In this document: positions 10,950-20,780 of the stretch, in pieces
How the letters are laid out: every line of letters begins with the position of its first letter
How positions within the stretch are numbered: position 1 is the stretch's first letter
NCBI GenBank assembly: GCA_944470555.2
Contig: OX104127.1
Location: 48,536,934 to 48,600,933 of the forward strand
Length of the DNA: 64,000 nt
Reading direction: 5' to 3'
DNA from: Heterobilharzia americana
Lineage: Eukaryota > Platyhelminthes > Trematoda > Strigeidida > Schistosomatidae
Notes under the pieces: generated by a model
Seen by the model: the letters and a program-made list of their open reading frames with translations, nothing else
What the model was told of the DNA's origin: nothing
The model's database searches: none
Program-made: the position numbers and the translations under genes

Positions 10950-12035
10950 CGCGAGTGATTTTCCTGGATTGTGCTAAGGCCTTTGACACAGTCCTGCATA
11001 CCATTCTTATTCACAAAATATCAAGGTTGGGCATCAAGGGACAAGCACTCTCCTGGTTACAGGCCTATTTAGACGGCAGACGATTCTGAACAGGAGCCAA
11101 TAGAGTTTTGCTCGACTTGGAGGACATCATCATATGGTGTACAATAAAGAGCGATCCTGGGTCCGCTGATATTCCTTCTTCTTGTGAACGACCCTCCACT
11201 GAATCTCAGCTCCCCAATTCTACTCTACGCTGATGATGTTAAGTTATGGAGAGCTGTAACGTCAGAAACAGTATCGAGTGCACTGCAAAGTGATCTCAGG
11301 TTGCTTGCAGAGTGGGTGGATATTAATGGACTAGCATTTAATCCGGATAAGTGCCAGACCATGTTTCTCCGCACCTCAGACTCTCAGAGTTCTTACTGTA
11401 GAACACAACTCTGGCACACCACCACAGAGAACGGCCCAGGACTAATACTGACTGACAAACTAGACACTAGCCCCGATTATCCAGAGGATGCCTCCAGAGC
11501 CTACGCAGTACTGCACTTCATGCGCAGACAGTTGGGTGCCTGACCCCGGAGCTCCTTTTGAAGCCGTATAAGACCTATGTACGACCCCACCTTGAGGTAC
11601 ACAACGTCATTGCACCACCATGTCCGAAAAGAGACGTGGACCTCCTGGAGAAAGTCCAAGAGCGAGCTACAAAGGTTGTCGTGGAAATGAGGCAAAAACC
11701 ATATCAGGGCAGGCTGAAAGATCTAGAGCCCTACTCCCTAAGCCACCGTAGATAGCGTGGTGACCTGATAACGGCTTACAAAATACTAAGTAACCCAAGT
11801 CATCCGAACAGCGGAATACTACCGAACGGCCACTATATCGATCCTCGTGGTAACCCAAGGAGAACTGCCCACCAGAGAGCGAAAACCCACCTGCTATCAC
11901 ACTTCTTCTCTCTGTGAGTTCGCAGCCACTGGAACGCATTGCCCGCCGAGACTGCTACTGCTCCGTCTGTTGACAGCCTCAAGAAGGGGTCGGACAGTTA
12001 CGCAGCGACGCACGGTTTGCGCTCATCCAACGGGG
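10950..12035 (+). pseudogene. Reverse transcriptase and C-terminal tail of LINE B
   Basis: Motif A reads VIFLDCAKAFDTVLH (about 10957-11000), with the catalytic Asp kept. Next is SRLGIKGQALSWLQAYLDGR (11018-11080). The catalytic loop ILLYADDVKLWRAV (11217-11258) keeps YADD. A 'NPDKCQTMFL' block (11341-11371) follows. C-terminal wording includes HWNALPAETATAPSVDSLKK (about 11927-11985), the tail also kept at 33302-33360. Frames change at least four times with stops. The upstream fingers of RT are largely lost between 10670 and 10950. Confidence 0.8.
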
Positions 12036-12289
12036 ATGTGGACTAGGCTGATACGACTTACTAACCCGGCACGGCCAACGGTTACTGAACACTTTGTAAA
12101 ACTACTGTCGCTGGGAACGTGGCTCAATCTTATGCCTTCCCACAGACGTCCCCTCCAGTTACCGCCCCCTACCAAGAGAATTACTGTATTCCCATTCGTC
12201 CCATAATGTTATTAATTCATCTTCCTACTGACTTTACGCTCTCACACTTTAACAAAAGCTCTCCTTACCACCCATTTCCTACGGACCTA

Positions 12290-12425
12290 CCACTGTTTCT
12301 TCCTCCGTGTCGTTTCCTTCTTCCCATCTTTTTTCTTTTATTTATTATTTTTCGTCTTTTTTTTCTATTTTGTCTCCCTCTGTACTTTCTCGTGATTTCT
12401 CTGCATATATTTTCCATCTCCCCTT
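12290..12425 (+). repeat. Pyrimidine-rich tract
   Basis: About 135 bases are almost entirely C and T with few purines (for example CTTCTTCCCATCTTTTTTC). It gives an antisense frame rich in Lys and Arg that should not be read as a protein. It lies between the 3' tail of LINE B and the first visible exon of the downstream gene, so it is either LINE 3' UTR or intron. Confidence 0.7.
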
Positions 12426-12627
12426 TACAACCAGTCCGACCAATCGTCTGCTGACACAACACTTGAGGAACCCATCTGCAACACAGTCCTCGGAAGAAAA
12501 AACGAACAAACAAACAATCCCTACAAATTTAACCAACACCCAACCGCCCGTTGGGCTAACCAGAGTTATAGCAGCCGAGTGGGTAGACCTGCCGCACTGA
12601 AATCCACCAAAGACCTGTAAGACTTAG

Positions 12628-12896
12628 AAGCTAGAGCGAAGAAAGCAATTGGTTCACACTCTCTCGTGAAAAGATATTGGACATTGGATATTGAAACCAA
12701 CAGGCTTTTCAACTTTTCAGGGTCAGATGGTATAATTGCGCAAGTGATGGCACTTAGAAGGAGAGCGGACATTTTAGATCCCGATTTTGGTACTATTCGA
12801 CATCAAATTGCTAAGCTCATGCAGCAAAGTATTCATGACTGCAAGAGTTTTCTGTTGATGGTGAAATCATTGTTTCCTAATTCTATAAAGTTGGAA
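12628..12896 (+). CDS. Exon 1 visible (internal) of unrecognised gene
   Basis: The exon is opened by an acceptor after ACTTAG (12627) and closed by a strong donor GTAAGT (12897). The frame is open for about 90 codons from LEARAKK to NSIKLE and ends in phase 0. It reads as a helical, leucine- and arginine-containing segment (IIAQVMALRRRADIL, RHQIAKLMQQSI), without a domain I recognise. The reading frame is closed by a stop just upstream (12618), so the true start codon must lie in an earlier exon, probably upstream of LINE B. Its phase does not match the next exon unless a weaker donor (GTGCTT at 12901) is used. Confidence 0.5.
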
Positions 12897-13139
12897 GTAA
12901 GTGCTTAGTAATTTAACGTGCTTAGATGATTGAATATGAACTCATGCAGGAGTATGGGGAAAGCAGTCTGGCTGCTGAAATATTGTGTCGTTTGTAATCT
13001 CTTATTCTACATTAACCGTGTAGGTACGAGATCCATAAACATCTTGACATAACTCAAATTCAACTGTTAAGCAACATAATTAAGGATCCCTCTGATAAAG
13101 TGTGTTGCGGTGAGAATAATTATTGATTTAACTCTTTAG

Positions 13140-13397
13140 CAGAAATCTTTTCGAAACTGATTCCATCGTTGCAAAAAGATTTGACTCAATCTTACTTCAA
13201 GCAAATCTCAAATAACTTAGCCAGGGCTGACAGCATTATTTTCCTCCTTAACTCAAAGGATGTAGTCTTGCATTCCCAAGTTATACCTATGCTGCTGGCG
13301 CTGGCAAATCAGAGCCTATTAGACGGTGAATATTCCATGCGTAAGAGCAGTCAAATGTCTAATACGTATTTGAGGTGTCATTCACCTGTCCAAGATG
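13140..13397 (+). CDS. Exon 2 visible of unrecognised gene
   Basis: The acceptor is TTTAACTCTTTAG (ending 13139). The frame is open from EIFSKLIPSLQKDL through SIIFLLNSKDVVLHSQV to SPVQD, and the donor is G|GTGAAT at 13398, phase 1. This phase fits exactly with an acceptor at ATTCAG (13476), giving the next exon. The content is leucine-rich and helical, consistent with an alpha-solenoid type protein, but this is inference from composition only. Confidence 0.55.
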
Positions 13398-13430
13398 GTG
13401 AATCATTCGTGAAGTAACTGGTTTTCTGTC

Positions 13431-13455
13431 AATATATACATATATATATATATAT
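13431..13455. repeat. TA-type microsatellite in short intron
   Basis: ATATATACATATATATATATATATATT lies in the 79-base intron between the second and third visible exons. Such a run is prone to length change and could upset intron length but not coding. Confidence 0.8.
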
Positions 13456-13476
13456 TCTTTAGGACTGAAAATTCAG

Positions 13477-13649
13477 ATGAAGGAGAAGAGGGGGAAGTAA
13501 TAGGATGTGATGATGAAGATGAGTTTGTTGACGAACTTGACACATCAAATGCCGAGGCAGGAGAAAGTTCCTTGGCGAATATACCCATCTCGGCACTGAA
13601 TATCTTTCGTTTCAAAGTAACTTATGAACTGCTTCCAATAGCATACAAG
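13477..13649 (+). CDS. Exon 3 visible of unrecognised gene (acidic linker)
   Basis: The acceptor is ATTCAG, an alternative being TTTAG 14 bases earlier. The exon carries an acidic, low-complexity stretch (EGEEGEVIGCDDEDEFVDE) and then LNIFRFKVTYELLPIAYK. The donor is AAG|GTAAAT at 13650, phase 0. The join from the previous exon is phase-perfect. The acidic stretch suggests a flexible linker between helical regions, as in many nuclear scaffold proteins, though nothing proves location. The join to the large next exon is out of phase with the best acceptor. Confidence 0.6.
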
Positions 13650-13722
13650 GTAAATTCGGTCAAGTTGATGATCGTTTCTAGACTGCTAATATCTCGAAAC
13701 TGGATAAAAACCTTCTTTACAG

Positions 13723-15072
13723 AATGTCGGTCACATCACTCAACTTTTTGCTCACTTACATAGTTCACATTCCAGCAAATCCATCCGTTGAAGGATTAGA
13801 GAGAGGTGTGTTTTTATCAAAGAAGGATCCAAAGATCTACATAACAGACTGTTTGAAGATGATAGGATATTTGTTACAGTGGCCTGTTAACACTACTTTT
13901 GATTTCACATCTGGCAAAAGTCCGTCGTATCTGGTACGGCTTACTGTGGATTTGTTTAAAGAAGCCAAGTCATCATTTGAAAGTCCGTCTACTAAGAAAG
14001 ATACAAGAAATAAGATGCTACGCCAGTCTGGTCACAAAAGTGTGCATTCAAGTTTGAGTCACAAATCACATGCTGCTGTTTTCCAAGCAGTTTGTGTATT
14101 TTGGTACACGTTTGTTGACTTAGGTGCAACCTATCTTTACAAAGTCCGCAGCAGAATTTTTGAGCGCGTTTCAGATGATTGCCATCTAAGTAGGGCATCA
14201 TATTTCCCACTCAACCTGGATGTACTTTTCAATTTAAGTAACAAGCACGTTTCTTCTTTGGAAAGTGAGGAAATAACACTTCTAAAGTGTGTTCATGAAA
14301 TTTGGAGTCTTCGTGAATACACATCTGCTTCTTATTCTCTTGGCAATCAGTTACTGGATACTCTGGAAGATGACATTCGTCCTCACTTTTGTGAATTATC
14401 CGATTTGGTTAGCGAAACCATTTTTGAACAAATTATCCGTTTAGATTTTACCCTTGGTGGTCTAAACAATAACCCACACGAAATGGTATGGGCTTGCGAC
14501 TTTGTGAACAAATACTGTAAGAAACTATATAACAGTTCAGAAGTCACTCTTATATTCAGATTTCTTCAGAAGCTTACACCCCTGTGCCCTGTAAAAAGTA
14601 AAACTGCCATCGAGTCAGATGCTTGTCAGGGAGTGTGGCATGACTTGGTGAAAGAATTTAGATCTGTTTACTTACTTCTTGACCAAAGTAAAAATAAGAA
14701 GATACACCTTCAGAATAATTGTTGTCTCGTACCATTCACCCGTCCAAACATAATTTTTGTTGTGTCCAAAGCATTGGCAAGCAGTTTGTGTGCTGTTGCT
14801 CAAGAAACACAAGATTCATTTGTCACTGTGCGGTGTATTTGCTTAGCGTGTGTACTGTGTCAAGTCGATGTAATGTTGGGCGATACATTCCACATGGAAA
14901 CTCCTTGGCCATCTCTATTCCCATACATTTCAGAAATAATGCTTACTCATTGGAGTGATGTACGGAATCGGTTTTCCAGATGGCTTTTGCCTCCTACTGC
15001 ACTTATTTTTGATGTTGGCTTGCTAAATACAATGTTTCAACTGGAATGCGGTATTGGAGTGAAAATAGAGTG
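13723..15072 (+). CDS. Large exon 4 of unrecognised gene, about 450 codons
   Basis: This is the longest open frame in the window and clearly a real coding exon: 450 codons without a stop, between an acceptor CTTCTTTACAG and a donor TG|GTAAGT at 15073. It has no transposon motif. The protein is helical and leucine-, serine- and cysteine-containing. Landmarks are YITDCLKMIGYLLQWPV, HAAVFQAVCVFWYTFVDLG, EITLLKCVHEIWSLREY, CDFVNKYCKKLY, TRPNIIFVVSKALASSLC and EIMLTHWSDVRNRFSRWLLP. No transmembrane run or catalytic signature stands out. Composition suits a HEAT/ARM-like scaffold, possibly a DNA-repair or nuclear factor, but I cannot name the family. Joined in phase 0 to the preceding exon it hits a stop after about 22 codons, so an indel, a micro-exon or another acceptor is needed. 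Confidence 0.8.
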
Positions 15073-15374
15073 GTAAGTATTTTCACTACTTGTCGGTATA
15101 ATCTGCTAATCCTTCGCGCTCTTGGCACGGTTTTGTTAATTAGTTTTTCCTGTTACAGTTCCTAAAATGTTTGACATTTTATTTCGAGCATAGATGTTGG
15201 ATGACCCTAATGACATTAAACACTAGAGTTGTGACGATTTCTTCTGTAATCCTGTTTCTTCTAAAGTATTGGATCCTTATTAAGGGATATTAGAGAACTA
15301 CTTCTGTCAAGTGAGATAAATTTTACCTTTTTTTTTTACTATAACATGGCACTGACTAAATTAATCTTTTGGTC

Positions 15375-15691
15375 GAACTCAGGACCTTCAGGTTTCATGG
15401 CGAGCGCGTTAACCATTCAGCCACTGGGTCGGTTTCCAGTGGTTCACAATTTCCAACTTCTGTCAATTCGCAACATAGCGTGACTGTCACCCAAGGTCTT
15501 CAGTTAGCATCCACTTCACTTCCAACTGGTTGACTCTACAGGTCACGGCTTCTCATTAGAACTTCCTGACATCCATCTGGAAGCAAGTCACTATGTGAAT
15601 TGACAGGAGTTGGAAGTTGTGAACCACTGGAAGCCGACCCAGTGGCTGAATGGTTAACGCGTTCGCCGTGAAACCTGAAGGTGCTGAGTTC
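15375..15691. repeat. Large inverted repeat (hairpin) built from SINE arms
   Basis: The arm at 15375-15469 and the arm at 15597-15691 are reverse complements with only a few mismatches over about 95 bases. 'AACCATTCAGCCACTGGGTC' mirrors 'GACCCAGTGGCTGAATGGTT', and 'TTCCAACTTCTGTCAATTC' mirrors 'GAATTGACAGGAGTTGGAA'. The loop is about 127 bases. The right arm continues into a complete SINE tail (to 15830); the left arm is truncated at the tRNA-like head. In the transcript of the host gene this would fold into a long double-stranded stem. Confidence 0.85.
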
Positions 15692-15830
15692 GACTCCTAG
15701 CCTGGTCGTGGGTGCGTACTTCTGAGGAGTTCCATACTAGGACGAAACAGCTGTCCAGTGCTCCCAGATTTTCAATGGTCCCCCAACTGATGTCAGTCCA
15801 TGATGAATACTACTTCTAAATTAAAAATCC
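15638..15830 (+). repeat. tRNA-headed SINE (second family), full copy
   Basis: The head has a box-A-like CAGTGGCTGAATGG and a box-B-like GAGTTCGACTCC (15685-15696). The body carries the shared words GGGTGCGTACTTCTGAGGAG, AGGACGAAACAGCTGTCCAG and CAACTGATGTCAGTCCATGA. The tail is TACTTCTAAATT. The same words occur at 6703-6875, 29039-29390 and 45805-45975. It is transcribed by RNA polymerase III in family terms and moved by a LINE partner; there is no coding capacity. Confidence 0.75.
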
Positions 15831-16267
15831 CCATTCATCTCAAAAATACATTAAATTAATCTTTCTCAATTAAAAAAAAATCAGTTGATGGAGATTCAAG
15901 CCATCCATTTGGGACCCACTAATTATATAGCATCTTACCTCACATAACCTAATTTTCAACTTTAATACTGGGAATTCCCTCATCCCTATGATTTGAAATG
16001 ATTTTATGTTTCTCCTAACCTATTTTGTTCCCTAACATGAGTATCATTTCACTACGCTAGTATTCAAATTGTTTTCGTTTATTTCATCCTACTTTCACGC
16101 ACGCAATAATGCCTTGATGATGATGACACCCTCTTATTGCTTTTACTAAACTGTCTTTGTTTATGCGGTTTTACACTCACATCTCATTTCCCTTTCAACT
16201 TGTGATATCCTTCGCTCGTATAACTTTCAACGTCGAAGTTATATTATAGTTCATTTTCACCTTATAG

Positions 16268-16457
16268 TGTTACAGCCGTATAATCGTTTATGTGATCGAT
16301 TATTTCATGTTGAATTCCGCCCAGTTGATTCTGACATTACCGTCTACACAAGAATTTTCAGAAGAGAATTTCCTGAACTGCATAATCTTATTAACAAACT
16401 GCTAAAGAAAATCCCACTTGCACACATAAATGTAGGATCTGAAGAAATTATTGGAAA
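16268..16457 (+). CDS. Exon 5 visible of unrecognised gene
   Basis: The open frame reads PYNRLCDRLFHVEFRPV through NLINKLLKKIPLAHINV to GSEEIIGK. The acceptor is CACCTTATAG (16267) or TTACAG (16275). The donor is AA|GTATAT at 16458. The donor phase (two bases, AA) joins exactly with the G that starts the last exon to give a lysine codon, strong support for this pair. The join back to the large exon needs a less usual donor (for example GTGAAA after GIG, phase 0, to the TTACAG acceptor). Confidence 0.65.
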
Positions 16458-16889
16458 GTATATTTCTTGTTCACTTAAATATATTTCCAAATAGAATAGT
16501 TGTAAAAGTGACTACTCTAGGGTTTGCATATCTTCCTTTCAAGAATTCTGGTTAGTTTATTACGAAAACAGTCATCAAAAGTTAGATCATCATCACATTT
16601 CAGGAGAAATGTAAGTTAATAACTAAGGTCTTCGGTGAAAAGCTATTATATCAGAGGTGCGTATGTAGTAAATCAAAACAAGGTGACAAATTCAAATACC
16701 AATTTAAGTTCAAAAGTGGACATTATGTTTCACAAAACTCTTGATGCTGTATATAAAGCAACACTGATAAGCACACATGAATGCATAAAATTCAGGTAGA
16801 TGTTCCTTAATAAAGATCAATTCAGTAATTGTTGCGACTGAATTTTTAACTCAGTGGTTAAATCTGCCAGAACGTCTGTACACAGAATC

Positions 16890-17155
16890 AGTTATTCATG
16901 CGTAAGACTGCCAACGTTATGTTATCTGCTTTTTTCAAGTTTAACAGGGTAGTTTTCTCAAATTCAGTGAAACATTTATTTAAATGCTTAACACCTTCAA
17001 AACCTTCACACTTCTTAGGATCGGATGACATACCAGATATTCTACTCAGCAAATGTGCTGGTGTTGTATCATCTGTTATCATTTCTAATCAGTCCTTTTC
17101 CAAGGATAATGTACCAATCACCTGGAAAGAAATTATTGTAACGTTAGTTAGTCTC
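16890..17155 (+). pseudogene. CR1-like RT fragment inside the last intron
   Basis: The frame from 16898 reads FLGSDDIPDILLSKCAGVVSS and NVPITWKEIIVTLV. This matches the layout of the RT finger region of CR1-like LINEs ('DGIP..FLK.C...L..PLS..FN..L..G.VP..WK.A.VTP'). The plus-strand orientation is the same as the host gene. It covers only about 85 codons and stops at 17203. It is a truncated insertion in the intron between the last two exons. Confidence 0.55.
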
Positions 17156-17739
17156 AACTTAAGACATGGACAAGATTTGTGCCAACTACTTCAGTCCCCT
17201 TGACTCTTATATAATCCATGGCTCTGTAGTGCAAAATGTACCGTGTGACCCATCTTCGTTTGCCCTGATCTTTCGTGTTCCATCCTACATTCTGCTTATT
17301 CCAGTGAGAAATCCCTGTTTGACCTTTTCTGTAAGTAAGCTGGGACTGTCTGGCATAAAATAACCTCTAATTATACGTTTTCTTAACACCTACATTTTTC
17401 TTATTCTACTCATCGCTTACATTTATTCTTCCATGTACTCCGGAGAAAAGACTATGCTGTATTGCACAGGATTTTGAAAGTTGTCAGTACACCATTGACC
17501 AGAGTAATAAACATGGTTATTTAAAGACGTCTCAACTCCTAGATACGGGTGACCCCAATGTGTCTTTCAGACGATGAAAGTCTTCATCCGCACCTTTCTT
17601 CCTGTTTGTTCTCGAGGAAAGGCAAGAGGCAAATGTATGGAACTTTATGCACTTACGGCTATATACAGAAATTCAAGCGTAACTTAGCTTGCATGTTTCG
17701 TGAAGGACTTGTCAATTTTCAATTTTAATTTTTGTTTAG

Positions 17740-17875
17740 GTCTGATCATGATGCATTTTTATCCCGTTGTGCAAACTTAATCCACTGTAAGCCGCCTGAT
17801 ACAGTGGACTCACTTCTTGAGGAGTTCATACATTTAGAATCTTCAGAGATTTCAGCTTGCCTAGCTTCGCTGTAA
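17740..17875 (+). CDS. Last exon of unrecognised gene, with stop codon
   Basis: The acceptor is a pyrimidine-rich TTTTTGTTTAG (ending 17739). It reads (K)SDHDAFLSRCANLIHCK through LLEEFIHLESSEISACLASL and ends in TAA (17873-17875). The phase fits the donor at 16458. A poly(A) signal AATAAA follows 83 bases later. The C-terminus is short, acidic and leucine-rich. This fixes the 3' end of the gene, and the gene is on the plus strand. Confidence 0.7.
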
Positions 17876-17958
17876 ACGTAATCAAGACAGTCGTATTTAT
17901 TCTTGTACCATATTGAAAGTTGTTCCAACATTTGTTTATATCCACTATTACACATTTA

Positions 17959-17964
17959 AATAAA
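17959..17964 (+). terminator. Poly(A) signal AATAAA
   Basis: AATAAA lies 83 bases after the stop codon of the gene above, in an AT-rich 3' UTR. Spacing is normal for a compact 3' UTR. A chance occurrence in AT-rich DNA is possible. Confidence 0.5.
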
Positions 17965-17974
17965 TTTGAAAAAA

Positions 17975-18930
17975 TTAGTTACCCAGTTTTCTGAAAGTAG
18001 TACTTGTTGTGTAACGGTTTTTTTGTAACTATGGCACCCCTTGTGATGATTAAATTATCAGATCACTAAATTCGTAATCGGCATTAGGACGCAAAACAAA
18101 GTTTTAGTAAAGGAAAGCTTCTTCGTGATGGCTTCATTTCAAAAGCTGGGAAATCGTGTTCATGTATTAATTAGGAAGGTAAATGAAACTCTGTCTCTTT
18201 ATCTACTTGTAAAAGTTTTTTGAAAATTGGGGTTGATGAAGTAAACTAATGTAGGTAAAATCAAATAGATTATCAAACCAGCTAAATATCATATGAAACT
18301 GAAGGCTAAAAGTAGCAGTAGGTTAGCAGATGAATATGATGTGGTATTCTTAGAGCAGTTAAATAAAAATCATATTTATATGATGAGTTTGGGAGTAAGC
18401 GCGATGAGTTGGGAAGGTAAAATAAATTTGGTTATCTCAAGCGTGTGAACATATCATACTGTACTAAAATAAAGTGACAAGACATTTTCCATCATTCGAT
18501 AAAACCACACCACGTCAGTCATAGGGGTTGTACAAACTGCTCCTCTACACTTGTGTTTTTAGAATGCATGTAGCCAGAGCTTTTAGGGTTCAAATCCTGT
18601 TTGCTTTTTGATGGTAATATCAAGCAAAATATCTTTATTAATGTGATTATTCATTTTTATATCATAAGATGGATTTTAACCACTGCCTTCTCTATTCTAG
18701 GCTATATTACGAGGTTTTCGTGACTGTAATCAAAGATTATCCTCGATAAATGAACTCTAGTAATTTTCTAGCCTTGTCTCATACTAATGTGTGGGTACTG
18801 ACGTATTCTATCTGGTGAGCTATCCTTTCAAAGAACAATACTTGTTTTAGTGAAAACTTCAGTCGTTTTGCGTATTTGGAAGTTGAAGAGCCACGTAATG
18901 CGTTTATTAACATTTGATCAAAATAAAAGT
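17975..18930. other. AT-rich intergenic stretch
   Basis: No gene, RNA or clear repeat was recognised. A tRNA-box-like GGGTTCAAATCC occurs near 18586-18597, preceded at tRNA-like distance by a weak box A, and may be an old SINE scrap. Confidence 0.4.
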
Positions 18931-20780
18931 GTACGCATAGTGTTTGGCTGGATCTTCTCTATCCCGCGTTAGAACAACCAAACCTAAAAACAAAATCCCA
19001 CAAAAGGTCGCGTATGTCAGGCCTCAAGCAGATGTCTTATGGGTTATACGATCACATAAAACCTTTTCTCTTTCAGGTACATTGAGAAGAAATAGCCTTC
19101 TACGGTGTGGAAAGCCGGGAAGTGTCAACCGCTTGTACGCTTCAAGTAGTACACAAGACCCAATCAAACATAACTTATCCTCCCCAACTATGTTTCCCCC
19201 TTCCCTTTGCCTCCTGAGACTAGTATTAAGCCTCCTACACCTTCCCTAACCTCTCATTCTGTGAGCATTGTCAACGATCAAAGCCATCGGAACGTCATTC
19301 CTAGTCTTCCAAAACCAGGCCATCAATTCCACGTAGAAGCTTTCAACGTCTGAACTCTATGCCAAATCAGATAGAAAGCGTCGCTGGCCAAAACTGGAAT
19401 CTCTAGTCATGCATGTATGTTGTAACCTTGAGAAATGTATACAGGACCTGAGTGTGGTTATTAAATCGACCTCACCTTACCAGTGAGGTGAATCTTCGAA
19501 ATCCACCTTGAGTATCTGAAAACCCAATGGCTAGCTCTCGTGGACTCCCTGGTGTAGGCATAGCATTAGGCTGTAGGGCAGAAAGTGCGCTTCTCGATTG
19601 GATACCAGTCAACAGCCGTCTATGTCCTGTTTAAATGAATGGATCAGTGAGGACTAGGAAGGATAGTGGGACTAACCGATGTCTATTCGCAGTCTCCGCC
19701 TATGCGCCGATCAACTTGACTTCGGATGATGCAAAGGATGAATTCTATAGGCTGTCAAATCTGCTACAGAAAGCAAAACGTTCAGATATTGTCTTATTGG
19801 CAGCCGACTTTAACCCTTAAGTAGGGAAGCTCAGCCAATCCGAAAGTCAACTTGGAGGTATTTACGGAATCTTTTGCAAACGAACTGACAATGGTGATCG
19901 TTTGTTGCAATTTTGATCTGATAATCACTTGTATTTGGCCATCATAAGGCATAAGGAAAGGCACTGTATTACATAGCATTCACCGACTGAAAACCAACGA
20001 TGGACGCAGATAGATCATGTTGTTGTAAGCCGTCGTTGGAGAGGATGAGTGGGAGATTACCGCTCTTTTTAGAGTACCAGTTTAGACTCCGATTGTGGGC
20101 TAGTATGGGCTCGTGTATGTTTGTGCCTTGCTAGCCGCAGGAAACAGATGGCAGTGAAATCTGTCTTCGCTTGATTGGAAGATGAGGACGCCAATAACGC
20201 ACTTAGAAAGTATTTAGCTAAGCACTTATCTGAACGTGACAGCAATGGTCATCTTGAGAAAACCTTGTGTAATATTAAGTCTGGTGTAGAAGCAGAAGTA
20301 AACACGTTTGGTCACTTACACCTGAAGGTAAGCAGACGTCAATGGATTTCCGTGATGTCATCCGAAATGAGTGATGCAAGAAGACTTATTCCAGATAGAG
20401 CTGTGGCTCAGTGACTAAGGAAGATAACTAACAACCCTAACCGGGTTTCGGACTTGGATGGGGATGCATCGATCATATTGTCACCCTGGAACACAAGAAT
20501 ACTTACTGGCGACCGATACTTACCATATTTCTGGACCTGAAGGCGGTATTTGACTCAACCAACCATGAGGTGTCGTGGCAGTGCCAGACTATGCTAAGTA
20601 CCAAGAAAGTATACGCGTCTCTACTGGAACTCACTCAGCCGTGTATGAGCTAATGCAGACGTGTCACCAGTTGATAGAGTCTTTTACTTAGCTGTATGAG
20701 GAGTTTTAGACTTCCTGGCTAGGGTCCGGGAGACGAAAGGGTTCAGGGTTAAGAACTCTTGGTAATATGGCAGAGAATTG
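18930..20780 (+). mobile_element. LINE E: RTE-like non-LTR relic (endonuclease plus RT scrap)
   Basis: Pieces in several frames give an endonuclease: 'FHVEAFNV' start (19328-), 'SVVIKSTSPY' (19450-), a 'MNGSVRTRKD' block at 19635, then SAYAPINLTSDDAKDEFYRL and VLLAADFN (about 19697-19815; GDFN changed to ADFN). 'QLGGIYGIF' and 'RTDNGDRLL' follow (19848-19910), then 'QRWTQIDHVVVSRRWRG' (20000-20050), which holds the DH motif region. After a linker frame (20175-20414) a short RT motif A block FLDLKAVFDST occurs near 20533-20565. The RT that should follow is deleted, and stops are frequent. The wording fits a trematode RTE-like family. Confidence 0.75.

Larger units (their letters stand above)
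8400..12500 (+). mobile_element. LINE B: decayed CR1-like retrotransposon with PHD-like ORF1
   Basis: A plus-strand non-LTR element in the order ORF1-like (about 8400-9250), endonuclease (9660-10100), linker (10440-10670), RT (10950-11760), C-terminal tail (to about 12035) and 3' UTR. The 3' tail is shared with the fragment at 33245-33605, which defines a repeat family; that copy stops matching at the equivalent of about 12240. Downstream of that lie a pyrimidine-rich run (12290-12425) and an A-rich AACAAACAAACAA stretch near 12503-12517, which may be the true end. All frames carry stops. A possible insertion of another LINE tail, ending in ATTATTATTATTATT (about 9553-9567), interrupts the ORF1/endonuclease gap. 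Confidence 0.75.
15073..16267 (+). other. Intron 4 of the gene, loaded with SINE repeats
   Basis: This roughly 1.2-kb intron contains a partial SINE in minus orientation (15370-15470) and a full one in plus orientation (15638-15830). Together they form a large hairpin. The rest is AT-rich without coding sense. The donor is strong (GTAAGT). The acceptor near TTATAG/TTACAG (16267 or 16275) is ambiguous. Confidence 0.5.

Noticed and set aside
12265..12539. Minus-strand frames rich in Lys, Arg and Gly
   Set aside because: They are the antisense of a pyrimidine-rich tract and have no independent support.
20175..20414. A 79-codon plus frame as a host exon
   Set aside because: It lies between endonuclease and RT blocks of the RTE-like relic and reads as its linker.
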